Assembly: GCF_019977735.1 (NCBI RefSeq)
Contig: NZ_AP025018.1
Span: 10,606,580 to 10,670,579 of the forward strand
Length of the DNA stretch: 64,000 nt
Direction of reading: 5' to 3'
DNA from: Calothrix sp. PCC 7716
Lineage (GTDB): Bacteria > Cyanobacteriota > Cyanobacteriia > Cyanobacteriales > Nostocaceae
Of this stretch, positions 26,106 through 35,950 are shown piece by piece. How positions within the stretch are numbered: the first letter of the stretch is position 1; every line of letters starts with the position of its first letter. The position numbers and the translations under genes were made by a program. The notes under the pieces were generated by a model. It was not told the DNA's origin. It did not search any database and saw nothing but the letters and a program-made list of their open reading frames with translations.

Positions 26106-27560
26106 TTGGTAGATGGTGTACTAAGTAGAAATCACATTATTTGTCCTTGGCACAACGCTTATTTTCAAATAGACACAGGCGACCAACAAGAACCACCTGG
26201 GCTAGATTCTTTACCTTGTTATTCTGTCCGTGTAGAAGGCGAAAATATTATTGTTAGTGTACCTCAATCATGCTCGCAAACTAGAACCAGAGCAATGGCT
26301 GAGTATAATTCTGAAATAGATAAACGTACATTTATAATATTAGGAGCAGGAGCAGCAGGCGCTCATGCAGCAGAAACTTTGAGAATAGAAGGTTTTCAAG
26401 GGCGTGTTATAATGGTAACGCAAGAAGACCGAATACCTTATGACCGTACTTGGTTAAGTAAAGATTATTTTACTGGTAAAGTTAATAAAGAGCAATTGCC
26501 TTTAAGGGCGCCTGAGTTTTATCAACAACATAATATTGAAGTTTTATTAAATAAACAAGTAGTAAATGTCGATGCAAAAGCTAAAACTGTAACATTTGCA
26601 GATGGAGAAAATCTTAATTATGATGCTTTACTTGTAGCTACTGGTGGTAAACCGCGTCAGTTAGATGTAGAAGGCGCCAATTTAAAAAATATATTTACTT
26701 TACGTAGCGCTACCGACACAGAAAGTATATTAACAGCAGCATCAAGAGCGAGTCATGCAGTTGTAATTGGTTCAAGCTTTATTGGAATGGAAGCAGCTTC
26801 GAGCTTAACGCAGCGTGGTGTAAAAGTAACAGTGATATCACCCGACTCTATACCGTTTAAGAAAATCTTAGGTGAAGAAATAGGACAAATATTCAAGCAA
26901 GTACATGAAGAGAACGGTGTAATTTTCAAAGCTGGCAGAAAAGTAACTCGTGTTGAAGGTAATGATACAGTCGAAGCAGTAATATTAGATAACCAAGAGC
27001 GGATACCTGCAGATATGGTAGTTGTGGGAATTGGTGTACAACCAGCAACAGACTTTCTCGAAGGTATAGATTTAAATCAAGATAAAAGCGTACCTGTTAA
27101 TGAACATCTCTTATGTACTGCTGAAGGTATTGAAGATTTGTATGCAGCAGGAGATATCGCACGGTTCCCAGATTGGCGTACAGGTAAAGATACGCGCGTT
27201 GAACACTGGAGAATTGCCGCACAGCAAGGAAAAATTGCCGCACACAACATGTTAGGTAAATCAGTAAAATTTCAAACTGTCCCCGTATTTTGGACAATGC
27301 AGTTTAATTTCCCTTTGCGCTACGTAGGACACGCCAAAGAATGGGACGAAATAATTGTTGACGGAGATTTAGAAAAGCGTGAATTTATTGTTTTCTATCT
27401 AAAAGACAATCAGGTGTTAGCAGCAGCTAGTAGCAAGCGTGACACCGAAACCGCAGCTATTACCGAATTAATGCGCTTAAATAAAATGCCGCACCCCGAC
27501 ACTTTACGTCAAGGCAATTTTAATGTAGCACGGGCGTCTCGCCTGTGCAGTGACATATAA
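26106..27560 (+). CDS. FAD/NAD(P)-dependent ferredoxin reductase-like protein with residual Rieske half
   Basis: This 484-codon frame keeps the second Rieske box (CPWH) but lost the first because of the stop at 26097. The bulk is an AIFM3/rubredoxin-reductase-like flavoprotein: FAD-binding ILGAGAAGAHAAET, NAD-binding VVIGSSFIGMEAASSL, and the second FAD motif LYAAGDIARF. It would move electrons between NAD(P)H and a small redox protein or cluster. Translation might restart at the TTG at 26106 or at ATG 26295 (MAEYNSEIDK), which would give an intact flavoprotein without the iron-sulfur centre. Whether the product is made is unknown. Confidence 0.75.
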   Translation: MVDGVLSRNHIICPWHNAYFQIDTGDQQEPPGLDSLPCYSVRVEGENIIVSVPQSCSQTRTRAMAEYNSEIDKRTFIILGAGAAGAHAAETLRIEGFQGRVIMVTQEDRIPYDRTWLSKDYFTGKVNKEQLPLRAPEFYQQHNIEVLLNKQVVNVDAKAKTVTFADGENLNYDALLVATGGKPRQLDVEGANLKNIFTLRSATDTESILTAASRASHAVVIGSSFIGMEAASSLTQRGVKVTVISPDSIPFKKILGEEIGQIFKQVHEENGVIFKAGRKVTRVEGNDTVEAVILDNQERIPADMVVVGIGVQPATDFLEGIDLNQDKSVPVNEHLLCTAEGIEDLYAAGDIARFPDWRTGKDTRVEHWRIAAQQGKIAAHNMLGKSVKFQTVPVFWTMQFNFPLRYVGHAKEWDEIIVDGDLEKREFIVFYLKDNQVLAAASSKRDTETAAITELMRLNKMPHPDTLRQGNFNVARASRLCSDI

Positions 27561-27687
27561 CTTTATTTACCACAGAGATACAGAGGACACTGAGAAGAGA
27601 GAAAGAGATTTTTATATAGCAATAATAATCATTTATCTTTCTATTCGCCAGGAGACTGACTAGGAATGTAAGTAGAACTCATTTATA

Positions 27688-28065
27688 TTATTTTTGGTTA
27701 TAAGCGCGCGCTTTAAGTAAAATCATTAGATGTCCTAGTTGCTCATAAACATCTAACTCTGCTAATTCTACAGGAGAAATTACTCCTTCACGGTTTTTTT
27801 GTAACAGTAATGATAACCGCGTTTGGTTTTCAGGAGAAACTTTAAATGCACAAATTTCTTCTGGTGTTGGGCGCCTAATTAAAAAATCGAGGATTTCTTG
27901 ATAAACGTTAGGGACATTAGCTAGTTCAACTTGGGTTTCTGATGAAACCACAGTTGGTACGTCATTCATGTCTACAAGTTGCCAAAGCAATTCTGGCAAT
28001 CGACTTTGTAAAGGTTCTAGGCGTACAGCTAACTCGTCAGGTATTTGAATCGTTAATTGTACCAT
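27688..28065 (-). CDS. Small cyanobacterial hypothetical protein, possibly antitoxin-like
   Basis: A 125-residue protein starting MVQLTIQIPDELAVRLEPLQ, a ribbon-helix-helix-like N terminus. The rest is helical and contains FLIRRPTPEEICAFKVSPEN. The family seems to be a cyanobacterial one often seen near toxin genes, but no toxin is adjacent here. Function unknown. Confidence 0.6.
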   Translation of the reverse strand: MVQLTIQIPDELAVRLEPLQSRLPELLWQLVDMNDVPTVVSSETQVELANVPNVYQEILDFLIRRPTPEEICAFKVSPENQTRLSLLLQKNREGVISPVELAELDVYEQLGHLMILLKARAYNQK

Positions 28066-28354
28066 TATTGCTCACTTTTTAGATTTTACATCAAGTTTAG
28101 CATTGAAATACCTAGATTTCTGACTATAGAAGAATTGTAACGCCATCTGATAGTGCCGCCTAATCGCTACAGTCAAAGATAGCTTCTGCAAGTAGGATAA
28201 ATAGTAATTTCGCGTTTACTGGCGCCGATCAGTTGTAAAGAAGATATGAAGATAATGTGACTACTTATGAATTGTTAGATAAATTAACACTTAATACAGC
28301 GCTACTGAGTAAAAATACGTATGATATAAAATTCTAATTTAATCATCACGTATA

Positions 28355-31180
28355 ATGGTTGGGAAAAATAATTATATCCAAGCACTTGTATTTTCTAGCT
28401 TTTCAGTACTCTCCGGCGCCTCAGTTAATGCCGAAATTATTCCTGATGCCACACTAAGCGAACCAAGTGTTGTAAGACAAATTACAAACACCAGAATTGA
28501 TGGTGGTACTATCAGAGGAAGTAATCTTTTCCATAGCTTTAGCCAGTTTGATGTCAGCGAAGGACAGCAAGTGTATTTTGCAAATCCTGCTGGAGTCATA
28601 AATATATTGACTCGTGTAACGGGTGGACAAGCATCAAAAATTTTAGGAATCTTGGGTGTAGATGGTGCAGCGAATCTATTTTTAATCAATCCGAATGGGA
28701 TTTTATTTGGGAAAAATGCCACATTACATGTAAGTGGGTCATTTGTTGCAACAACTGCAAATGCCATTCAATTTGGTAATCAAGGTAATTTCAGCACGAC
28801 AAATCCTTCTAACCCACCTTTATTAACAGTCCAACCTTCGGCATTACTGTTTACTCAACTTAACAATGCAGCTATAACCAATCAAGCTTCTCCCTACTTA
28901 CCTACTAGATTTGGTGGGTTGACTGTACCTACTGGTAAATCATTACTACTTGTAGGTGGTAATATCATTCTCGATAATGGTGGTGTATTCGCGCCGAGTG
29001 GACGTATTGAGATAGGAGGTTTACAAGGTACAGGGAGTGTAAACATAACACCTAATTTTCAATTGAGTTTCCCAACCAACGTAGTTTTAGCAGATGTGAG
29101 CATCAAAAATGAATCGCGCGTGGATGGTGGTGAAGGTGGGAGTATTAATATTACAGGTCAAAATATTACCGTTGGCAATGGAGGTATAATCTTTGTTACC
29201 ACTAAAGATACACTAGCTGGAAATATTAATCTATTTGCCCAAAATTTAATTGATTTTGAAAACAATTCTAATAGTAATTTTCGAGCTATTGACTCGCAAA
29301 CAGTAGGTTTACTCGATGGGGGAGACATCAAAATTCAAGCACGTTCGTTTGTAGTGCGTGATGGTGCATCAATGCGAAGTCTTATGCTTGGTAAAGGTCG
29401 AGGTAGTAATATATTTATTAATGCAACTGATAGTGTTGAAGTTTTTGGCGCCATTCAAGGTGGACAACCAGGTTTTGGGTCGGCAACTCAATCGGAAGGG
29501 CGCGCAGGTGATGTGATAATTAATACAAATCGCCTTTCTATACGAGATGGAGGAGTAATTTCAACTTCGGCATTAGGTGGTACTGGGCGTGCTGGAGATT
29601 TGACGGTTAATGCAGATACAGTGGAAGTTACTGGTACTAAATTAACAGATAGACCTTATTTAAGTATTTTAAGAACAGAAACTTTTGCTTCGGGTGACGC
29701 AGGTAACATGAGTATTAACGCGCGTCGTATCAGCGTTAGCAATAGTGGTTTAATATCAAGTCGTGCATTTAGAAATAGTAGTGGTAAAGGAGGTAATTTA
29801 AATATAAATGCCTCTGAATTTGTAGAAGTTGTGGGAGTGTCAGCAAATAGTATTTTTGCACCCAGCTTATTGACAGCGCGCGCCGAAAGTTCAGGAGATG
29901 CAGGTAATCTTAATATAAACACACCACGTTTGAGTATTCGTGATGGTGGAATTGTATCAACAGAAGTCGTGCAAAGTTCAGGGAGAGGTGGCGCCTTAAC
30001 AGTAAATGCATCGCAAGCAGTCGAGGTAATTGGCACATCTATATATAATATTAACAGTAGTCAGCTATCAACTCGCACTACTGGTACTGGGACTGCTGGA
30101 AATTTATTTGTCACTACACCACAATTACAAGTTTTAGATAACGCACAAATAACAGCTTCGACTGACTCACAAGCAAACGGTGGTGATATTGCGTTAAATA
30201 TACAAACACTTTTACTAAATAATAATGGCTTGATTACCGCACGTGCAACACAACCCAATGGAACAGCAGGGAATTTAGGTGTTAACGCGACCATAGTAAA
30301 TTTGAGAGGGCAAAGTGAATTATCAGTAGAAGCAACAAATAGAGGCAATGCAGGTAATTTAGTAATGACGACAAGAACCTTGAACGTTACCGAAGATTCT
30401 CGTGTCAGCGTCAGTAGTCCTGAAGGCAGAGCAGGTACACTAGATATTAATGCTAACTTTATTAGACTTAATAGAGGTAGATTAACAGCAGAAACAGGAT
30501 TAGAGAATCAGCAAACAGGCGCCGAAATTAACTTACGTGACTTAGATATATTATTGCTGCGTAACAATAGCCAAATTAATGCTAGTGCGAATAACCGTGC
30601 CCAAGGAGGTAATATTAGAATAAATACAAATGCAATTGTAGCTGTTGCTAAAGAAGACAGTGATATTCGTGCCAATGCATTTGAAGGACGAGGTGGAAAT
30701 ATAGATATTAGAACTCAAGGATTATTTGGCATCAAACCAGCTATTTTTCCAATATCGCAAAGTGACATCACAGCAAGTTCCCTACTAGGAGTACAAGGAC
30801 AAATTAATATTGCTCAACCAGATATAGACGCAACACAAGCAATTATTGAACTACCCGAAGAAGTAGTTGACGCAACAAGACGGGTCGCTCAAATTTGCCC
30901 TAGAAACCCGAGTGACAAACCTTTAGGTGAATTTACAGTTACTGGACGTGGTAGCTTACCACCAAGTCCTCTCGAACTAATGCCAGGTACAACTAAGCTT
31001 AGTTCTCTTGCTACATTAGACGAAAAAAATACAGCTAAGGTATCAAATTTACGATTATCACAACCTCCTATATTAGAAGCACAAGGTTGGATTAAAAGTA
31101 TAGATGGCAGTATAGAACTTGTTACAATGGCGCCTAACTTTACACCTTCCAGACATCTAGTAACTTCTACATGTCCGTAG
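28355..31180 (+). CDS. Two-partner secretion exoprotein with filamentous-haemagglutinin N domain
   Basis: A 941-residue secreted protein. A signal peptide (ending VNA) is followed by the TPS domain (residues 30-170) with its hallmarks NLFHSFSQF, VTGG and NPNGILFG. A long right-handed beta-helix of degenerate repeats follows (RDGGVISTSALGGTGRAGDL and similar). The C-terminal 110 residues contain two cysteines. TpsA proteins cross the outer membrane through a TpsB pore; none is encoded here. A surface adhesion or shielding role is likely. The gene is intact. Confidence 0.9.
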   Translation: MVGKNNYIQALVFSSFSVLSGASVNAEIIPDATLSEPSVVRQITNTRIDGGTIRGSNLFHSFSQFDVSEGQQVYFANPAGVINILTRVTGGQASKILGILGVDGAANLFLINPNGILFGKNATLHVSGSFVATTANAIQFGNQGNFSTTNPSNPPLLTVQPSALLFTQLNNAAITNQASPYLPTRFGGLTVPTGKSLLLVGGNIILDNGGVFAPSGRIEIGGLQGTGSVNITPNFQLSFPTNVVLADVSIKNESRVDGGEGGSINITGQNITVGNGGIIFVTTKDTLAGNINLFAQNLIDFENNSNSNFRAIDSQTVGLLDGGDIKIQARSFVVRDGASMRSLMLGKGRGSNIFINATDSVEVFGAIQGGQPGFGSATQSEGRAGDVIINTNRLSIRDGGVISTSALGGTGRAGDLTVNADTVEVTGTKLTDRPYLSILRTETFASGDAGNMSINARRISVSNSGLISSRAFRNSSGKGGNLNINASEFVEVVGVSANSIFAPSLLTARAESSGDAGNLNINTPRLSIRDGGIVSTEVVQSSGRGGALTVNASQAVEVIGTSIYNINSSQLSTRTTGTGTAGNLFVTTPQLQVLDNAQITASTDSQANGGDIALNIQTLLLNNNGLITARATQPNGTAGNLGVNATIVNLRGQSELSVEATNRGNAGNLVMTTRTLNVTEDSRVSVSSPEGRAGTLDINANFIRLNRGRLTAETGLENQQTGAEINLRDLDILLLRNNSQINASANNRAQGGNIRINTNAIVAVAKEDSDIRANAFEGRGGNIDIRTQGLFGIKPAIFPISQSDITASSLLGVQGQINIAQPDIDATQAIIELPEEVVDATRRVAQICPRNPSDKPLGEFTVTGRGSLPPSPLELMPGTTKLSSLATLDEKNTAKVSNLRLSQPPILEAQGWIKSIDGSIELVTMAPNFTPSRHLVTSTCP

Positions 31181-31283
31181 GTTAGCATTTATCTTTCTAT
31201 TTGCCAGGAACCTTTACCAAGAAGTCCATAAGCAAATAAACATGAGGATATTTCAGATTTACTAGCAAATTTGGAATAATTTA

Positions 31284-31514
31284 TTATTTGGATGAATGGT
31301 CATAAAAGTCTTCCAAGTGGGTTTCATCTTCCGACACGATGATTAAGGTTCCAATTGCACTACCGGGCTGGCGAGGCTTGCGGGGTAGTTGGAGTTCGGA
31401 AATCAGTCTGGCGGTGCGGTCACCAGAAAAAATCTGCACTTCTTCACCGAGTTGCAAACTTTCAATCAGTTCGGGTAAACGAAATTGGGCTTCTGTAAAT
31501 GGAATCCGTGTCAT
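31284..31514 (-). CDS. Orphan Phd/YefM-like antitoxin
   Basis: A 76-residue protein with the Phd pattern FTEAQFRLPELIESLQLGEE then RTARLISE. The C-terminal LEDFYDH is the usual toxin-contact tail. In such families the PIN toxin gene overlaps or follows directly, but none follows on the minus strand here. It is a candidate orphan or a leftover of a lost pair. Confidence 0.65.
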   Translation of the reverse strand: MTRIPFTEAQFRLPELIESLQLGEEVQIFSGDRTARLISELQLPRKPRQPGSAIGTLIIVSEDETHLEDFYDHSSK

Positions 31515-31592
31515 TGTTTTATGCTTCTACCCGCTCACTTCTGTTTAATTTTATAGCTTCCGGTTCGCAAGCAGCAATATTGGCTAAAACCT

Positions 31593-31808
31593 TTAGTAAA
31601 CAATTAATTTACCTTCTGGGTAATCTTCATCCCAACCGCAAGTCCAATGTCCTAACCGATACCATTCCATTAGGTTAGTAAAAAAAGTATCAGAACTACC
31701 CGTCATAATTTCTACAGCAGCAGCAGCTACATCATATGCTACGGCATCAGCGACACTTATTCCTTCTTCAAGCTCGCGACAGTAAATTGATTTGGATACA
31801 GCTTGCAA
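31593..31808 (-). CDS. Small hypothetical protein
   Basis: A 71-residue acidic protein (VADAVAYDVAAAAVEIMTGS, then LMEWYRLGHWTCGWDEDYPE) of no family I recognise. It lies in the same orientation upstream of the antitoxin gene. The hairpin GGTGGGCACTGCCCACC at 31834-31850 lies just upstream. Confidence that it is expressed is moderate. Confidence 0.45.
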   Translation of the reverse strand: MQAVSKSIYCRELEEGISVADAVAYDVAAAAVEIMTGSSDTFFTNLMEWYRLGHWTCGWDEDYPEGKLIVY

Positions 31809-32011
31809 TGCTTGTAGCCTTGTTTCTGCGTATGGTGGGCACTGCCCACCTTACCCTCTTATATTAAAGGTTTTTATAGGCAAACGGGTTATGCATATGT
31901 TGTTGCTCGCCAGAAATAGTAGTAAACAGCAACGGTTCAGTGCGTTCTGCTGACATAAAAGCAGCAAGGAGCGGTTGAGCGCGCGCTACTATTGGAAAGG
32001 AGATGATAGGA

Positions 32012-35000
32012 ATGTTGGCAGAACATAAACATAATATAGATATAAATGATTATGGTGAAGTTTATTCCTTTAAAAGCAATGAGCCGTTGTTACTTGACAA
32101 CCCTAACGCCGTTTGGTTGGTAAAGTCCGGCGCCTTAGCATTGTTTGCCATTAGTGTAGAACATGGTACACCCAAAGGTCGGCGCCGTTATTTGTCTACA
32201 GTCAAAGTTGGTGAGGCAATGTTTTCGGCGACATGTTCATTAGATGGACAGCACCAAATTTTGGCTGTGAGTTTAGAAGAGAGTGAGCTTGTACGAATTT
32301 CTAAATCAGAGTTTTGCGATTTAATTAAACGAGATATTAATATCATTAATCGTAACATTAATCAAAATACTAATATAAATCTTTATATAAATAAACAAAT
32401 TCCAGCAATTCAATTAATCGAAAGATGGGTAAATATTCTAGGAACGTCAGTATCGACGATTACATCATCTAAATTGCCAACACCATCACAGGCGCCGGGA
32501 TGTGCCGTATTCGGAGACAGTGAAGTATTTCAACCACCGTATGAAAAAGTAATTTGGGTAAAAGTATTACAAGGACAAGCTAATTTATTAGGATTAGATA
32601 ATTTAGAAATTACTCCATATACAGGAAGAATTCCTTTAGAGAAAAATTTATGGTTACAAGCACGCGAGTCTATAGTAGAAATAGACTCAGCTTGTATAAC
32701 AGAAAACGAAGGGGGGTTATATTTAGATTCACAATTTCTACTCAACGGTTTACATGAGCTACAAAGTTTTGTACTGCAAGCAATAAGTCAAGTCGAACAT
32801 CAAGAAACACTCTTTGAGCTAGCGCGCGCTAAAGAACGCGAAAGGTTAAATAATCAAGCTATAGCTAGCACTTTATCAGAATTTGCTAGTATATTTGAAC
32901 CTGAAAAAGCAAAAGTCATACCTGCTGCACCTATAAGTACCGAAGATGCAGAGAAGTTATATGTAAAATCTTTGCTGTTTTCTGCTGGTATAGTTGGCAG
33001 AGTGTTGGGTATTACTATCAACCCTCCAGCTTCATCTGAAGATTTACAAAGAGTTCGCGACCCACTCGACGCTATTGCGCGCGCTTCGCATATCCGCGTT
33101 CGTCGCATTACACTACAAGGTGAGTGGTGGAAGCAAGACAGTGGGCCGCTGGTTGCATATAAATTAGAAGATAATCGTCCTATTGCTTTATTACCCGTTT
33201 CTGAAAGTCGTTATGAAATAATTGACCCCGTTCTACAAAAACGGTTGCCATGTAATCAAAAAATTGCAGCGACGTTATCACCTGTTGCTTACACTTTCTA
33301 TCGTCCGTTACCAGAAACGCAAAATTTTCTGTCTTTGATGAAATTTGCTTTGTATGGACGTTCTAAGGAGATGCTGACAATTTTGCTTGGTGGTATTGCA
33401 ACTACTTTACTCGGTATGGTGACGCCACAAGCAACAGCACTTATTATTGACCAAGCTATACCTAGTGGGGGTGGTGATAAATCACTATTATTTCAGCTTG
33501 CTTTAGGCTTAGTTGCAACTACAATAGGCGCCACATTATTTCAACTTACACAGGGTTTTGCATTAATGCGGTTGGAAACTTATGCCGATACTACCACCCA
33601 AGCAGCAGTATGGGATAGATTATTAAAACTCAAACCATCGTTTTTTCGTGCATTCTCAATTGGTGATTTAAGCGCGCGGGTTTCTGTAATCACTCAAATT
33701 CGTCAAAAACTTAGCAATACTTTACTCAAAAGCTTTTTTTCGAGTGTATTCTCTCTACTCAACCTCGGATTACTATTTTACTACAGCATTCCACTAGCAC
33801 TCGTTGCCACACTTGTAGCTTTAGTCAACGTCGTAGTTACCATTATTTCTGGTGTTCTTACCATTAAAAAAGTCCGTCCATTATTAAACCAACAAGGTAA
33901 ACTATTTGGGATGATGGTACAAATTATTGGTGGTGTATCAAAATTTCGCACGGCTGGAGCAGAAGCTAGAGCATTTGCTTACTGGGGTAGTCAATATCGC
34001 CATCAATTACAATTAACAATGGCATCGCAAAGTATCGAAGATAACTTAGTAGTAGTCAACAATATACTTTCTGCCTTAACTCCTGCTGTTATGTTTGGAT
34101 GTGCAACCAGCTTACTCGCTTCATCACAAGCTAATGGTAGTTTCTCTACAGGTACTTTTTTAGCATTTAACGCTGCATTTGGAACATTTATTAGCGGCGC
34201 CACGAGTTTAAGTACCACCGTTGTCGATATATTAGAAACACTACCATTATGGGAACGCGCGCAACCAATACTCAAAGCAACCCCTGAAGTAGACACCACA
34301 AAAGCAGACCCAGGTAGGTTATCAGGAAAAATAGACATTAAAAACATTGTATTTCGCTACCGTAACGATGGACCCTTAACGCTTGATGATGTCTCTATAA
34401 AAGCGGATCCAGGAGAGTTTATTGCATTAGTCGGTCCAAGTGGCAGCGGTAAATCAACATTATTTAGATTATTATTAGGGTTCGATGCTCCAGAATCAGG
34501 AAGTTTGTACTTAGATGGACAAGACCTAGCTGGTTTAGATATTAATGCAGTACGGCGCCAGTTAGGGGTAGTATTACAAAACAGTCGCTTAATGTCAGCA
34601 TCTATATTTGAGAACATTTCGAGTAACGCTGTTTTATCAATGGAAGAAGCATGGGAAGCAGCACACATGGCAGGTTTAGCTGACGATATTAACTCAATGC
34701 CAATGAAAATGCACACCGTAGTCAGTGAAGGAGGAACAAACCTATCAGGTGGACAACGACAAAGACTACTTATCGCGCGCGCATTAGCATTACGTCCACG
34801 CATATTATTATTCGACGAAGCAACCAGCGCACTCGATAACAGAACCCAAGCAATAGTCAGCGAAAGCTTAGAAAAACTCAACGTCACCCGTATAGTAGTA
34901 GCACACCGTCTCAGCACAATACGCAACGCCGATAAAATATATGTCCTTCAAAACGGTAAACTAGTCCAACAAGGTAACTTTGACCAGCTAGCACAGCAAC

Positions 35001-35041
35001 CAGGCTTATTTAGTCAATTAATTAGGCGCCAGAAATTGTAA
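32012..35041 (+). CDS. NHLM-type bacteriocin exporter ABC2 subunit
   Basis: A protein of about 1009 residues. I place the start at ATG 32012, which sits nine bases after AAAGGAG; the ATG at 32003 touches that box. The N-terminal 300 residues include a cNMP-binding/cupin-like region, with no C39 peptidase. The transmembrane region spans roughly residues 440-720. The ATPase carries GPSGSGKST, LSGGQRQRLL and ILLFDEATSALD. This is the architecture of NHLM_micro_ABC2 proteins, which pair with a C39-containing ABC1 (candidate at 1681). A double-glycine peptide gene lies 640 bp downstream, and pieces of this gene's 3' end are repeated at 35197 and 35951. It is intact. Confidence 0.9.
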   Translation: MLAEHKHNIDINDYGEVYSFKSNEPLLLDNPNAVWLVKSGALALFAISVEHGTPKGRRRYLSTVKVGEAMFSATCSLDGQHQILAVSLEESELVRISKSEFCDLIKRDINIINRNINQNTNINLYINKQIPAIQLIERWVNILGTSVSTITSSKLPTPSQAPGCAVFGDSEVFQPPYEKVIWVKVLQGQANLLGLDNLEITPYTGRIPLEKNLWLQARESIVEIDSACITENEGGLYLDSQFLLNGLHELQSFVLQAISQVEHQETLFELARAKERERLNNQAIASTLSEFASIFEPEKAKVIPAAPISTEDAEKLYVKSLLFSAGIVGRVLGITINPPASSEDLQRVRDPLDAIARASHIRVRRITLQGEWWKQDSGPLVAYKLEDNRPIALLPVSESRYEIIDPVLQKRLPCNQKIAATLSPVAYTFYRPLPETQNFLSLMKFALYGRSKEMLTILLGGIATTLLGMVTPQATALIIDQAIPSGGGDKSLLFQLALGLVATTIGATLFQLTQGFALMRLETYADTTTQAAVWDRLLKLKPSFFRAFSIGDLSARVSVITQIRQKLSNTLLKSFFSSVFSLLNLGLLFYYSIPLALVATLVALVNVVVTIISGVLTIKKVRPLLNQQGKLFGMMVQIIGGVSKFRTAGAEARAFAYWGSQYRHQLQLTMASQSIEDNLVVVNNILSALTPAVMFGCATSLLASSQANGSFSTGTFLAFNAAFGTFISGATSLSTTVVDILETLPLWERAQPILKATPEVDTTKADPGRLSGKIDIKNIVFRYRNDGPLTLDDVSIKADPGEFIALVGPSGSGKSTLFRLLLGFDAPESGSLYLDGQDLAGLDINAVRRQLGVVLQNSRLMSASIFENISSNAVLSMEEAWEAAHMAGLADDINSMPMKMHTVVSEGGTNLSGGQRQRLLIARALALRPRILLFDEATSALDNRTQAIVSESLEKLNVTRIVVAHRLSTIRNADKIYVLQNGKLVQQGNFDQLAQQPGLFSQLIRRQKL

Positions 35042-35057
35042 AGTTAGATTATTTAAT

Positions 35058-35084
35058 CTTGTGGAGCGGGCATCCCTGCCCGCC
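35058..35084. repeat. Dispersed hairpin repeat (copy 4)
   Basis: CTTGTGGAGCGGGCATCCCT then GCCCGCC, a hairpin directly after the ABC2 stop codon. Confidence 0.7.
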
Positions 35085-35196
35085 ATTCATTAAATATAAA
35101 ATATTTATTACTGCTTACTTCTATATTCAAATCCACAACCCAAGGTTTAATTATTTTTACCTTATTAGACACAGAGTACACAGAGGAGAAGTTTAT

Positions 35197-35249
35197 TTAT
35201 TTAGTCAGTTGACTCGCGGCGCCAGAGAATATAATATTAAATTATTTAA
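35197..35249 (+). pseudogene. Second copy of the ABC2 3' end (short)
   Basis: TTATTTAGTCAGTTGACTCG followed by CGGCGCCAGA matches the last codons of the ABC2 gene (TTATTTAGTCAATTAATTAG, then GCGCCAGA at 35008-35036). Only about 35-50 bp are kept. With the longer copy at 35951 it shows repeated duplication of the ABC2 tail. Confidence 0.6.
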
Positions 35250-35263
35250 TCACTATTAGAGCA

Positions 35264-35340
35264 AAATTTGATTACCATCACAGAAAATAGACTATTTGAC
35301 TATTATTTATATTATATTATATAGGACAAACACATATGTC
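35264..35340. repeat. Direct repeat, copy A (copy B at 36996-37064)
   Basis: CAAAATTTGATTACCATCAC through ATAGGACAAACAC matches CAAAACTTGATTAACATTAC through ATAGGACAAACAC at 36996-37064. Differences are mostly synonymous in the frame used at copy B, and copy A has extra bases that break that frame. Copy A is therefore likely a decayed coding fragment. Confidence 0.65.
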
Positions 35341-35472
35341 TTTTCCGTAATAGGAACGCTTGCGAGCAACAAGAGTGCCTTCCTGAGAAATAATAACCTC
35401 TTCTCCCGATAATAGCAGCCCACGCGGTTAATTTTGTTAACCATTGGTTATCAAATCTTACGCTCGTTACTA

Positions 35473-35501
35473 AATTTTGACAACGAGTCGTTGTCAAAAT
35501 T
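35473..35501. repeat. Perfect 14-bp-arm palindrome
   Basis: AATTTTGACAACGA, one G, then its exact complement. It lies in the gap before the peptide gene at 35679 and could be an operator or a decayed IS end. Nearby, minus-strand codons reading GEEVIISQEGTLVA look like an antitoxin fragment. Confidence 0.55.
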
Positions 35502-35678
35502 CTGATTTGCATTTTTCCCTAAAAGACTGAGACTTTGCGCGACTAATGGAACTGCACTAAGGAAAATTAATAATGTCACCACTTTGTCACTATGTTTTGT
35601 TTAAACTACAAAATATAGTTCAGTCTCACCAGCATGAATCATGTTGATTGAGCTTAAAATAATTAGGAGGAAAGTGAA

Positions 35679-35879
35679 ATGAAATTTAACCCTAAAGAAA
35701 AAGATTTGATCCCCACAGCAAAAACAGAGATCACTCTAAATGATCTAGAACTGGAATGTGAAGAACTGAGTGATGAAGAAGCCACCAGTATCAATGGTGG
35801 TGGTGTGTTTGTCCCTAGCGGAACGTCCAGATTTTCATTAAGTGAATTCTATAAGTTGGCTGGTTCTTGGGGTGGTTGA
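35679..35879 (+). CDS. Double-glycine leader peptide (bacteriocin/RiPP precursor)
   Basis: A 66-residue peptide behind a strong AGGAGGAAAG ribosome site. The leader is acidic and ends in LSDEEATSINGGG, the classical double-glycine signal cleaved by C39 peptidases (Gly40-Gly41, or one residue later). The predicted core of about 25 residues is Ser/Gly/Phe-rich (VFVPSGTSRF, ending LAGSWGG) and has no cysteine, so lanthionine chemistry is unlikely. No modifying enzyme is adjacent. The nearest transporter is the NHLM ABC2 gene upstream, which lacks a peptidase, so cleavage would need the C39 exporters at 1681 or 47615. Confidence 0.8.
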   Translation: MKFNPKEKDLIPTAKTEITLNDLELECEELSDEEATSINGGGVFVPSGTSRFSLSEFYKLAGSWGG

Positions 35880-35950
35880 AGTTCAGGGCTTGTGATGGCG
35901 CCTACCACCATCACATCAGACCATTCACTTACCTGATAAAGGCTAATTAT

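Noticed and set aside
35312-35512. A 66-codon minus-strand frame before the double-glycine peptide.
   Set aside because: It spans a palindrome and a repeat copy, and another frame shows an antitoxin-like fragment instead. Probably chance.
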